A stretch of DNA of 34,171 bases from Chrysochromulina tobinii. Its lineage: Eukaryota; Haptophyta; Prymnesiales; Chrysochromulinaceae. Within the stretch, counting starts at the first letter, position 1. Each line of letters opens with the position of its first letter. The DNA is taken from positions 1 through 34,171 of the forward strand of contig JWZX01002477.1 in NCBI GenBank assembly GCA_001275005.1, in the 5' to 3' direction. The translations under genes were made by a program, and so were the position numbers. Shown piece by piece: positions 1 to 8,227 of this stretch. The notes under the pieces are model-generated. The model did not search any database. It was not told the origin of the DNA and saw nothing but the letters and a program-made list of their open reading frames with translations.

Positions 1-3000
1 GTTGCGCCGAGAAAGCGCTCGCTGCCCTCAGTGCAAGCGGCGCACGCGCCGGAGCCAGGATCGAGCTGGGTGTTCTCGTCGCACTCGTAGCAGACGTCGA
101 AAACGTCGTCGCGGCGTGAGGACGGAGCAGGGCAGCGGACGCATCCGTTGCCGTAGCGGCTGCGCGCGGTGCCAGGTTCGGAGCACCGGATGAAGGGCAG
201 CACCCGGCTGGGACCGCCATCGTTCCCAAGCAGCACGTCGAGGTCGCCGTCGCCGTCCACGTCCGCCGCCGCGATCGAGCGCGTGTACGCGCTGCCGCCG
301 GGCAGCTCGATGCTCGTCGGGAAGGTGACGTCGCCCGCGTTGAGCAGCACTACGCTGGAACTGCCAACGTTCCCAAGCAGCACGTCGAGGTCGCCGTCGC
401 CGTCCACGTCCGCCGCCGCGATTGAGAACGTGTTCGCGTTGCCGGGTAGGTCAAAGCTCATCGGGAAGGTGCCGTCGCCCGCGTTGAGCAGCACTCGGCT
501 GGGACTGACCGAATTCCCTAGCAGCACGTCGAGGTCACCGTCGCTGTCGACGTCCGCAGCCGCGATCGAACCCGTGTACGCGCTGCCGCCGGGCAGCTCG
601 ATGCTCGTCGGGAAGGTGCCGTCGCCCGCGTTGAGGAGCACTCGGCTGGGACTGCCATCGTTCCCAAGCAGCACGTCGAGGTCGCCGTCGCCGTCCACGT
701 CCGCCGCCGCGATCGAGCGCGTGTACGCGCTGCCGCCGGGCAGCTCGATGCTCGTCGGGAAGGTGCCGTCGCCCGCGTTGAGCAGCACTTCGCTGGCCAA
801 GGAAGTGCCATCGTTCCCAAGCAGCACGTCAAGGTCGCCGTCGCCGTCAACGTCGGCCGCTGCGATCGACCTAGTCAATTTGCCGCCGGGCAGCTCGATG
901 CTCGTCGGGAAGGTGCCGTCGCCCGCGTTGAGCAGCACTCGGCTAGCACGAGCAATGTTCCCAAGCAGCACGTCGAGGTCGCCGTCGCCGTCCACGTCCG
1001 CCGCCGCGATCGACCTCGTGTATGCGCTGCCGCCGGGCAGCTCGATGCTCGTCGGGAAGGTGCCGTCGCCCGCGTTGAGCAGCACTCGGCTGGCACTGTC
1101 ATAGTTCCCAAGCAGCACGTCGAGGTCACCGTCGACGTCGACGTCCGCTGCCGCGATCGAGTACGTTGACGCGTTGCCGCCGGGCAGCTCGATGCTCGTC
1201 GGGAAGGTGCCGTCGCCTGCGTTGAGCAGCACTCGGCTGGCACTGCCAACGTTCCCAAGCAGCACGTCGAGGTCGCCGTCGCAATCTACATCTGCCACCG
1301 CGATAGACCACGTCATACTGGTACCGGGCAGCTCGATGCTCGTCGGGAAGGTGCCGTCGCCAGCGTTGAACAGCACTCGGCTGGCACTGCGATCGTTCCC
1401 AAGCAGCACGTCGAGGTCACCGTCGCCATCAACGTCCGCCACCGCGATCGCGTACGTGTACGCGCTGCCGCTGGGCAGCTCGATGCTCGTCTTCAACGTG
1501 CCGTGCATGTCGATCGCATTGAGGAGCACTCGGCTAGCACTACCGTCGTTCCCGATCAGCACGTCGAGGTCGCCGTCGCCGTCCACGTCCCCCGCCGCGA
1601 TCGAGTACGTTGACGCGCTGCCGCCGGGCAGCTCGATGCTCGTCGGGAAGGTGCCGTCGCCCGCGTTGAGCAGCACTCGGCTGGCAATGCGATAGTTCCC
1701 TAGCAGCACGTCGAGGTCGCCGTCGCCGTCCACGTCCGCCACCGCGATCGAGTACGTTGACGCGCTGCCGCCGGGCAGCTCGATGCTCGTCGGGAAGGTG
1801 CCGTCGCCCGCGTTGAGCAGCACTCGGCTGGGACTGCCGTCATTCCCAAGCAGCACGTCGAGGTCGCCGTCACCGTCCACGTCCGCCGCCGCGATCGACC
1901 TCGTGGACACGCTGCCCCCGGGCAGCTCGATGCTCGTCGGGAAGGTGCCGCCGCCCGCGATGAGCAGCACGCGACTGGGACTGCCATAGTTCCCAAGCAG
2001 CACGTTGAGATCGCCGTCCCCGTCCACGTCTGCCGCCGCGATCGACAACGTGGACGCGCTGCCCCCGGGCAGCTCGATGCTCGTCGGGAAGACACCGTCG
2101 CCCGCGTTGAGCAGCACTCTCGAACTCCCATAGTTCCCAAGCAGCACGTCGAGGTCGCCATCGCCGTCCACGTCCGCCGCCGCGATTGAGCTCGTGGATG
2201 CGATGCCGCCCGGGAGCTCGATGCTCGTCGAGAAGGTGCCGTTGCCCGCGTTGAGCAGCACTCGGCTGGGACTGCCATAGTTCCCAAGTAGCACGTCGAG
2301 GTCGCCGTCCCCGTCCACGTCCGCCGCCGCGACCGACCTCGTGGACGCGCTGCCGCCGGGCAGCTCGATGCTCATCGGGAAGGTGCCGTCGCCCGCGTTG
2401 AGCAACACGACACTGGGACTGTTATTGTTCCCAAGCAGCACGTCGAGGTCGCCGTCCCCGTCCACGTCCGCCGCCGCGATCGACAACGTGGACGGGTTGC
2501 CCCCGGGCAGCTCGATGCTCACCGGGAAGGTGCCGTCGCCCGCGTTGAGCAGCACGCGGCTGGGACTGCCGTCGTTCCCAAGCAGCACGTCGAGGTCGCC
2601 GTCCCCGTCCACGTCCGCCGCCGCGATCGACAACGTGGACGCGTTGCCCCCTGGCAGCTCGATGCTCGTCGGGAAGGTGCCGTCGCCCGCATTGAGCAAC
2701 ACGCAGCTGGGACTGTTATTGTTCCCAAGCAGCACGTCAAGGTCGCCGTCCCCGTCCACGTCCGCCGCCGCGATCGAGAACGTGAACTGATTGCCGCCGG
2801 GCAACTCGATGCTCGTCTTGAAGGTGCCGTCGCCCGCGTTGAGGAGCACTCGGCTGGGACTGTCGCCCATCCCAAGCAGCACGTCGAGGTCGCCATCGCC
2901 GTCCACGTCCGCCGCCGCGATCGACCTCGTGGACTCGCTGCTGCCGGGCAGCAGCACCAGGCTTTGTCCCACAAACTTCAGCACTGCTTCGTCACTGCCC

Positions 3001-3290
3001 AGCAGCTCGTTCCCCATCCTCGCCAACGGCTTGGGGAAGCGCAGGCACCCCGGCTCGGAGGACAACGAGCATGCCGGCGGCAAGAGAGCAGCCCGAACTC
3101 CTGGTGCAGGCTTGGGACGGGCCGGCGTGGGCAGCATCACAACGCAGCCGACCCGCGCTCGTGCCGAGCAGTTGGGTGGTGCGAACACTGTCGGCTGACC
3201 GCCCGGCTGGAGTCCCTGCGCATAGTCCCGTGGGGGAGGGTAGCGCCTGCGGCCTTGGCGGTCGATGTGCCAGCCTGTGAGCATCGACAT
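1..3290 (-). CDS. FG-GAP/VCBS-repeat surface protein with Cys-rich C-terminal module (3' partial)
   Basis: The minus strand is open from an ATG at 3290 through the left edge, about 1,096 residues. From about 2930 down to 200 it carries 19 tandem repeats of about 49 residues, each with a DVDGDGDLD core followed by VLLGN and VLLNAGDGTF-like segments. The D-x-D-x-D-G-x-x-D core is the calcium-binding loop of FG-GAP/VCBS beta-propeller repeats, as in integrin alpha chains. Beyond the last repeat (about 1-200) the sequence turns Cys-rich (GNGCVRCP, VCYECDEN, GACAACTEG), resembling the ephrin-receptor-like Cys-rich modules of algal surface proteins. An extracellular adhesion or lectin-like role is inferred. 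The N-terminus has no clear signal peptide, so a 5' exon may be missing; an in-frame stop at 3444-3446 limits extension in this exon. The long plus-strand open frames here are mirror images of the repeats. Confidence 0.85.
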   Translation of the reverse strand, partial: MSMLTGWHIDRQGRRRYPPPRDYAQGLQPGGQPTVFAPPNCSARARVGCVVMLPTPARPKPAPGVRAALLPPACSLSSEPGCLRFPKPLARMGNELLGSDEAVLKFVGQSLVLLPGSSESTRSIAAADVDGDGDLDVLLGMGDSPSRVLLNAGDGTFKTSIELPGGNQFTFSIAAADVDGDGDLDVLLGNNNSPSCVLLNAGDGTFPTSIELPGGNASTLSIAAADVDGDGDLDVLLGNDGSPSRVLLNAGDGTFPVSIELPGGNPSTLSIAAADVDGDGDLDVLLGNNNSPSVVLLNAGDGTFPMSIELPGGSASTRSVAAADVDGDGDLDVLLGNYGSPSRVLLNAGNGTFSTSIELPGGIASTSSIAAADVDGDGDLDVLLGNYGSSRVLLNAGDGVFPTSIELPGGSASTLSIAAADVDGDGDLNVLLGNYGSPSRVLLIAGGGTFPTSIELPGGSVSTRSIAAADVDGDGDLDVLLGNDGSPSRVLLNAGDGTFPTSIELPGGSASTYSIAVADVDGDGDLDVLLGNYRIASRVLLNAGDGTFPTSIELPGGSASTYSIAAGDVDGDGDLDVLIGNDGSASRVLLNAIDMHGTLKTSIELPSGSAYTYAIAVADVDGDGDLDVLLGNDRSASRVLFNAGDGTFPTSIELPGTSMTWSIAVADVDCDGDLDVLLGNVGSASRVLLNAGDGTFPTSIELPGGNASTYSIAAADVDVDGDLDVLLGNYDSASRVLLNAGDGTFPTSIELPGGSAYTRSIAAADVDGDGDLDVLLGNIARASRVLLNAGDGTFPTSIELPGGKLTRSIAAADVDGDGDLDVLLGNDGTSLASEVLLNAGDGTFPTSIELPGGSAYTRSIAAADVDGDGDLDVLLGNDGSPSRVLLNAGDGTFPTSIELPGGSAYTGSIAAADVDSDGDLDVLLGNSVSPSRVLLNAGDGTFPMSFDLPGNANTFSIAAADVDGDGDLDVLLGNVGSSSVVLLNAGDVTFPTSIELPGGSAYTRSIAAADVDGDGDLDVLLGNDGGPSRVLPFIRCSEPGTARSRYGNGCVRCPAPSSRRDDVFDVCYECDENTQLDPGSGACAACTEGSERFLGA
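200..2930 (-). repeat. 19-copy tandem 147-bp repeat encoding FG-GAP units
   Basis: The plus-strand anchor AGCAGCACGTCGAGGTCGCC or a close variant recurs 19 times, from about 228 to about 2874. The mean spacing is 147 bp (49 codons). Indels that I checked are multiples of three, so the frame is kept throughout. The copies at about 2431 and 2727 share variants (a GNNNSP segment) that the copy between them lacks, which suggests duplication of a 294-bp two-unit block. Confidence 0.9.
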
Positions 3291-3984
3291 GAAAATAGGG
3301 ATGGGATTATATCGGGTGCTCTGGTCGGAGTTCGAGGCCCAAGGGAGATCTGGGTGGGATCTAAGTGGGATCCAGTGGAAACCTGCGGAAGCCTTCTCAA
3401 ACCATCTTCGACCCGGGGCCGCCTGCGGGATCTTAGAGTTCCTTCAAAATCGTCTTCTCACTGGCCCGCGCGCCATCGACGATTCAACTTTGGAAAGTTG
3501 AAGTGTCATAGGTAATTTCTGAGTTTAGTGTGTTATTAAGATGTCACTACGACCCAGAGAACCCGACACTACCGGGTTCCCGATACCGGGTTTGCGAGAA
3601 TTGTACGACATTTCAAGTTGTGAGCAGGATACGGCGTGCTCTGAGGCGACTTAGCCTGCCTTTTAGATTGGCTATTGAAAAACTTAAGAGAGAAACCGGT
3701 TAGTTAACCTCGGTTTCCTTATGAGGTTGGACATGAAGCGATCTGGACTTTATCAATTGTAAAATGATCTGATATGAAAAGTGCCAAACACGGCGCGTCG
3801 CCACTCTCCAGTATGGGGTCGGGTCGGAGGGGGTCGGATCGCGGGATGTGATATGAAAATTGGGCTCTGAGGTCGAGGTCGGACCGGGTCGGATCGAGTC
3901 TGGAGAAAGTCCAGGAAATTCAGTGTCATTTTCTCAACAATTTCTCAAAACACACACCCCCCCCCTCCGACCTCACCGACCTCA

Positions 3985-4470
3985 TAGACCGACCTCCGAG
4001 GTCAACCTCAAACTTTAGGGTTAGGGTTAGGGTTAGGGTTAAGGTTAGCGTGAGAGTCGACGTGTCACACTGGAGTGTCTGACACTGAAAGTGCGCGAAA
4101 AGTTTCGTCGAAGTTTCGTCACTGACAACACTAAGTTTCGTCATCTCTTTATTAGGCAATCAGTGGGTTTCGTCAGTCAGTCTACCGGTCGTAAACCTCC
4201 GTACGATATACCCCCCAGGAAAATGTTGCCGACCCCCTAGCTGACCTCCGAGGTCAAGCCCCAACTTCCGCCACACCCCCCCGAGCCAAGGTTTGAGAGT
4301 CGAAGGGTCACACTGGAGTGTCAGACACTGAAAGTGCGGGAAAAGGTTCGTCGAAGTTTCGTCACTGACCTCGCAGGGTTTCGTCATCTCTTTATTAGAC
4401 AACCAGGGGGTTTCGTCACTTCGATTCGTCACTAGGGCTACCGGTACGCAATCTCCGTAGGCGATATAGG
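3985..4470. repeat. Diverged direct repeat pair, about 245 bp per unit
   Basis: Unit A (about 3985-4212) and unit B (about 4236-4470) share ordered blocks. These are GACCTCCGAGGTCAA (3991 and 4243), GAGAGTCGA followed by GTCACACTGGAGTGTC (4052 and 4295), CGTCGAAGTTTCGTCACTGAC, TTTCGTCATCTCTTTATTAG, and a closing CTACCGGT followed by CCGTA and CGATATA. The offset is 243-252 bp. Unit A has a TTAGGG tract where unit B has unrelated sequence. Confidence 0.8.
4015..4044 (+). repeat. Interstitial telomere-like (TTAGGG)n tract
   Basis: Four perfect TTAGGG units are followed by one imperfect TTAAGG. TTAGGG is the commonest eukaryotic telomere unit. The array is short and flanked by ordinary sequence and genes on both sides, so it is internal, not a chromosome end. 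Confidence 0.8.
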
Positions 4471-4477
4471 TGGGAAT

Positions 4478-4545
4478 GAGTGGGATCCGGTGGGATCTAC
4501 GCTAGGTGCGATCCAGTGGGATCCGGTGGGATCCGGTGGGATTGA
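4478..4545. repeat. Short tandem GTGGGATCCG-type repeat
   Basis: Imperfect units of about 10-11 bp based on GTGGGATCCG recur, most regularly at 4507-4540. Related GTGGGATC words occur at 3350-3375 and 4560-4600. No function is apparent. Confidence 0.6.
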
Positions 4546-4986
4546 GCCCAGTATTTGATTGGGATCACGGATCTGATTGGGATCTGAGTGGGACCGCGGG
4601 ACCGCGTGGGACGCTGCAAGCTCGGGACCGCGGCCGGTAGGGTTTAAAAGTCGCCCGCCCGTACCGGTGTCGGTTCCCCAACGTGCAACGAAGTTCGAGT
4701 GGCACTCGTGTATGACTGTGAATTCATCGTGTACCGCACGCGCTCGCTCTCAAATGCCGCACTTTCTACTTTGCCATCGCACCAGGTGTCCTCTCCACTG
4801 CTCCATGCACGTCCCACGCCGCACACATGCCTCCACCTGCCCACCGCCGACTCACAGCACGCGACTGAGCACTGATGACCACTCATGCGCCACGTATCAC
4901 ACGGACCCGCCATTCCCTGTACGCTCACTCCAAACGCGCCTACCGGTACCTGCCGAGGAGACCCCCGCACGTAGTAGAGGGCACGC

Positions 4987-7623
4987 TCAGCCCACCGACA
5001 TGGGTTTGCGACCGACGCTGGAGCTCCTGTGAAGGTGAATCTTCGGGCTGCCCGACATTCCGGGCATCCCTTTCATCCGATCGTCGAGTGAGCCGCCCGC
5101 CCCCAATTCAGTCGCGTCGAGGGGCGGCAGCCGCGCCGCGCTCGAGCGCGGGCCATCGATGGGCACGTAAGCATTGCGAGGGCGCGGCGTCGGAGGCAAC
5201 AATCCGGTGGTCGCTAGGAGCTTTCGAGGCGAAGGAATCGTGTCTTCGAGCGTCTTGCGGTGCTTGCGATGGGCATTCTCGTGCATCGCGCGCGTCTGCT
5301 GCACCATGTGCTCAAAGTGCTGGTGGAAGAAGGTCGACTTGAGCTGGCCGAGCTCCTTCATCCCACGAAGGGATTCGGCGCGAAGCGTGTCGAAAAATTC
5401 CTTCCGGGGGATCACAAGAAGTTCGAGCTGCGTAATCGGCTCGAGGCACCAACGGGCGCCGGCCTCCTTGAAGAGATTGTCTGAGATGCACTCGCCTGGC
5501 CCAAGCGTCGCCACGGGCAGCGAGCTGGCGCCCAAGTGGGCCCTGACGGCGTGCGCGGCTGGGGGAACCGCGTCGACGAGTGGGCCGTACTCGGACGACG
5601 GCACGGAGATGGGCGGCGGTTTGGTGGCGTGCATCTCTGGGTTGGCGCCGGCGACAAGACGCGCCTCACCCGAGAAGATGAGGTACACGTAATCGTACGA
5701 GAACGAGGAGGAGGTCAGCGAGGGCTCGGGCGGGTGCGCGAGGCACATTTGGCCGCGCATGAACGTCCTCTTCTGCGCGCTGTTCGAGAGCCCGTGGATC
5801 GCGGCCACCGAGATGCCGTCCGTCATCGAGAGAGACCCGAGGAAATCGATGAGCCGGCCGCGCTCCGAGGTGCGATCTGCCTTGAGGATGCGGTCGAAGT
5901 CCGCGCGGTCGATCTCCATGAGCTCCATTGGCTCGGTAGTGATCGCCGTCACGAGCCAAATCGGATTCTCCAGCAGGAGCTCCTCCTCGCCGATGGCATC
6001 GCCCGCGCGCAGTACGCTGGTGGGCTTCAGGCCGGCGAACGCGTCGATGCCCTGCTGCCGTCGGCGCAGGTCCGAGTTCGACGACTTCTCGGTGAACGCC
6101 GACATGGCAAGCGAGGTCATCCGCCGGCGCGGCTCATGGGCGAATGTGTTGCACTTGCCTGAGATGATCACGTACAGGCACGAGGCGGCAATGCCCTTGC
6201 GCACGAGCATCGAGCTCTCGTTCACCTTGCGGTAGCGCATCACGCGGCAGAGCTCGAGGTGCGTGTGCGACGTGAGGGAGCTCAGGTGATGCAGGTGCGA
6301 GGTACGCTGCTGCAAGATCTGCAGGTCTTCGCGCGTGCGTTGGTGGGGCTCCTTGGTACAGGCCGCATTGTACCGTGCGTTCTCCGAGATGAGATGCAAT
6401 GTGCCGCGGTCGAGGTCGAGGAAGTCCTTTTTGCTGAGAATGAGGAGCTCGACGTTGTCGCTCGAGCGCACCGTCGCCATGCGCTTCACGCCGTCCTTAA
6501 AGAGAGCGATCTCTCCCACGATCGCGCCAGGCCGCAGCGTCACAATGTGGCGCATGTTCGCACGCACAACGGTCGACTGCCCCGTCTCGATCGCCTTGAG
6601 CGTGGCCAGCCCGGCCTTCCTCATCAACGCAAACGGGTTCTTCTTCTTGGGAGGCGAAACCTCACCCTCCCTCCTCTCCTCCTCCTTGACGAGCACATCA
6701 CACCGCCCGCTGCGGATGATGAAGCAAAAGTTGGCCTCGTCGCCCTGGCTGACGATGTCCGTCTCGGGCGCATACTTGCGTCGATCGAACCAATAGTTCA
6801 AGCGCGCGATCGACTGGTCCGACCACGACGCGAAAAAGGGCGTCGCCTTCAGCATCGTCACCGTCTCCGTCATCTCCTTCTCCATCATGCGACGCAAGAT
6901 GTAGGCGTAGTCCGACTTGAGAATGATCAGTACCGAGGCGCCTTCCTCGCCGCACGTCGCCGTGTAGCCGTATAAGCGGTACTGCATCACGAGCGGGAAG
7001 TGGTGGAAGCTCTTACCCATCCGCATGTCGGTCTTGCGCGTCTGGCTGCCGCCTGCACCCTTGCTCGCCTCCTGATGGGACACTTGCGGCTCCTCGATTG
7101 TCACCGAGCCTCGGAGCACGATGAAGAAGCAGGCGGCCTCCTCATCCTTGTCGCACAGCGTCGTGCCCGGCTTGAAGTGATGATACAGGCAGTTGCGTGC
7201 AAGATCGTTCTGCTGTTCTTCCGTGAGGGAATGGACAAACTCTGGGGCGCTCAAGCCAAGAGCACTAACGATGCCATCGATGTGGGCCGTCTCGCGCTCG
7301 TCCGGCGGCGTGCTGAGCGCATCAATCGCTGCCTGCGGCTCCAGCAGGTCTTTGGGCGGCTCCACGAAGGGCTCGTTGCTGTCGGGGTCCTCCAGCATTC
7401 GATCGCGAATATATTTGAGCTCGTCCTCCTTGGCCTGTGCCCGGGTCTTCATGGCGAGCAGCGCGGGTTTCCCATCGGTCTTGGCGGTCAGCAAGCTCGT
7501 GGGCTTCGCCACGGCCGGGGCCTTGGCTCGTAGAAGTGCCGGCGACGAGCCGGGCGAGCCGAGCGTCTTCTTATGATCCTCCTCCTCGTCAGCCTGTTCT
7601 GGAGCCATACCAGGGACGCCCAT
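4987..7623 (-). CDS. Protein with four tandem cyclic-nucleotide-binding (CRP-like) domains
   Basis: The 878-residue product begins at the ATG at 7623; the frame extends to a GTG at 7641, but ATG in a GCGGATGG context is the likelier eukaryotic start. Numbering from that GTG, four cNMP-binding-like beta-barrels lie at about 140-255, 268-412, 452-590 and 600-755. The second has the full phosphate-binding-cassette pattern (GEIALFKDG followed by KRMATVRS) with the Glu and Arg that contact the cyclic nucleotide. The others keep only parts: GEEELLLENP without the Arg in the third, PGECISDN in the fourth. The N-terminus is charged and disordered; the C-terminus has a His/Lys-rich helix and a Ser/Pro tail. 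No kinase, channel or transmembrane segment is visible, so it is a regulatory or scaffold protein rather than a PKG or CNG channel. Which nucleotide binds is unknown. Confidence 0.85.
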   Translation of the reverse strand: MGVPGMAPEQADEEEDHKKTLGSPGSSPALLRAKAPAVAKPTSLLTAKTDGKPALLAMKTRAQAKEDELKYIRDRMLEDPDSNEPFVEPPKDLLEPQAAIDALSTPPDERETAHIDGIVSALGLSAPEFVHSLTEEQQNDLARNCLYHHFKPGTTLCDKDEEAACFFIVLRGSVTIEEPQVSHQEASKGAGGSQTRKTDMRMGKSFHHFPLVMQYRLYGYTATCGEEGASVLIILKSDYAYILRRMMEKEMTETVTMLKATPFFASWSDQSIARLNYWFDRRKYAPETDIVSQGDEANFCFIIRSGRCDVLVKEEERREGEVSPPKKKNPFALMRKAGLATLKAIETGQSTVVRANMRHIVTLRPGAIVGEIALFKDGVKRMATVRSSDNVELLILSKKDFLDLDRGTLHLISENARYNAACTKEPHQRTREDLQILQQRTSHLHHLSSLTSHTHLELCRVMRYRKVNESSMLVRKGIAASCLYVIISGKCNTFAHEPRRRMTSLAMSAFTEKSSNSDLRRRQQGIDAFAGLKPTSVLRAGDAIGEEELLLENPIWLVTAITTEPMELMEIDRADFDRILKADRTSERGRLIDFLGSLSMTDGISVAAIHGLSNSAQKRTFMRGQMCLAHPPEPSLTSSSFSYDYVYLIFSGEARLVAGANPEMHATKPPPISVPSSEYGPLVDAVPPAAHAVRAHLGASSLPVATLGPGECISDNLFKEAGARWCLEPITQLELLVIPRKEFFDTLRAESLRGMKELGQLKSTFFHQHFEHMVQQTRAMHENAHRKHRKTLEDTIPSPRKLLATTGLLPPTPRPRNAYVPIDGPRSSAARLPPLDATELGAGGSLDDRMKGMPGMSGSPKIHLHRSSSVGRKPMSVG

Positions 7624-8227
7624 CCGCAACGAAGCGCCCACGGACGTCGGCGAAACGGGGAGCCTTTTCTAAATCTGTTTCTGCGGATTCTGTGGATTCT
7701 GTTCAAATGTGTTCGATACCGCGCGCTGAGAGCTTGAGTGCTCGACTTGAGTGCTTGCGTGCTTGCTTGAGTGCAGCGCGCGCGCGCGTGAGTCTGAGTG
7801 AGGATAGATAGGGATCCTACATCCTACAACCCCTGAGTTTTGGGGGGGGGTGAACTATCATGCGGGCACTTTCTGCTCTCTCTGCACTCTGGTGCTCGCT
7901 CACCTGGGGCCGATTCCGGCCGAAGACAAATTCGGCAAATAGCGCACGGCAAGCCTCAGGAAGGTAACTTAGGAAGGAAATGTCTGATGTGCGTGTGGAA
8001 GTGCGCCAACAAGCAACATGGGAACATCTCAGTCATCACACAAGTGACCGGACAAAGAATGCTGCGATCCAATGACGCGTGACATGCGATCATGACACTC
8101 AAAGTCGCAACAAGTCAACATGCGAAAACTAAGTTCGCAACTCACACGCCGCAGCTCACACAGTCGAGCCTCTGCGCTCTGCCTCTGGCTCCAAGTCCGC
8201 GCCAAAACAAGCCAAAGGATCCTTCAT
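7624..8227. other. Intergenic region upstream of the cNBD gene
   Basis: These 600 bp lie between the start of the cNBD gene and the 3' end of the carboxypeptidase gene. They presumably hold the cNBD promoter and the carboxypeptidase terminator. Visible features are a short alternating GC tract near 7776-7790 and a G-run near 7842-7850. I recognise no gene. Confidence 0.5.

Larger units (their letters stand above)
3291..4986. other. Gene-free repeat-rich intergenic region
   Basis: I find no convincing gene in these 1.7 kb between the presumed 5' side of the FG-GAP gene and the 3' end of the cyclic-nucleotide-binding gene. The stretch is less GC-rich than its neighbours. It holds a GGGATC-rich tract, a TTAGGG tract, a pair of diverged direct repeats, and two copies of TACCGGTA (4439-4446 and 4941-4948). 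Short open frames here, such as one at 4577-5032, show no family resemblance. Confidence 0.6.

Noticed and set aside
169-2790. Long plus-strand open frames with SPSPSTSAAAIE-type repeats
   Set aside because: They are the antisense of the FG-GAP array. The minus strand has one uninterrupted frame with a known calcium-loop repeat, while the plus-strand frames are broken and shift between copies.
200-2930. CRISPR-like array from the regular 147-bp spacing
   Set aside because: Whole units are similar with no unique spacers, the period is a multiple of three, and the array is coding in a eukaryote.
4015-4044. TTAGGG tract as a true chromosome end
   Set aside because: Only four to five units, with unique sequence and genes on both sides.
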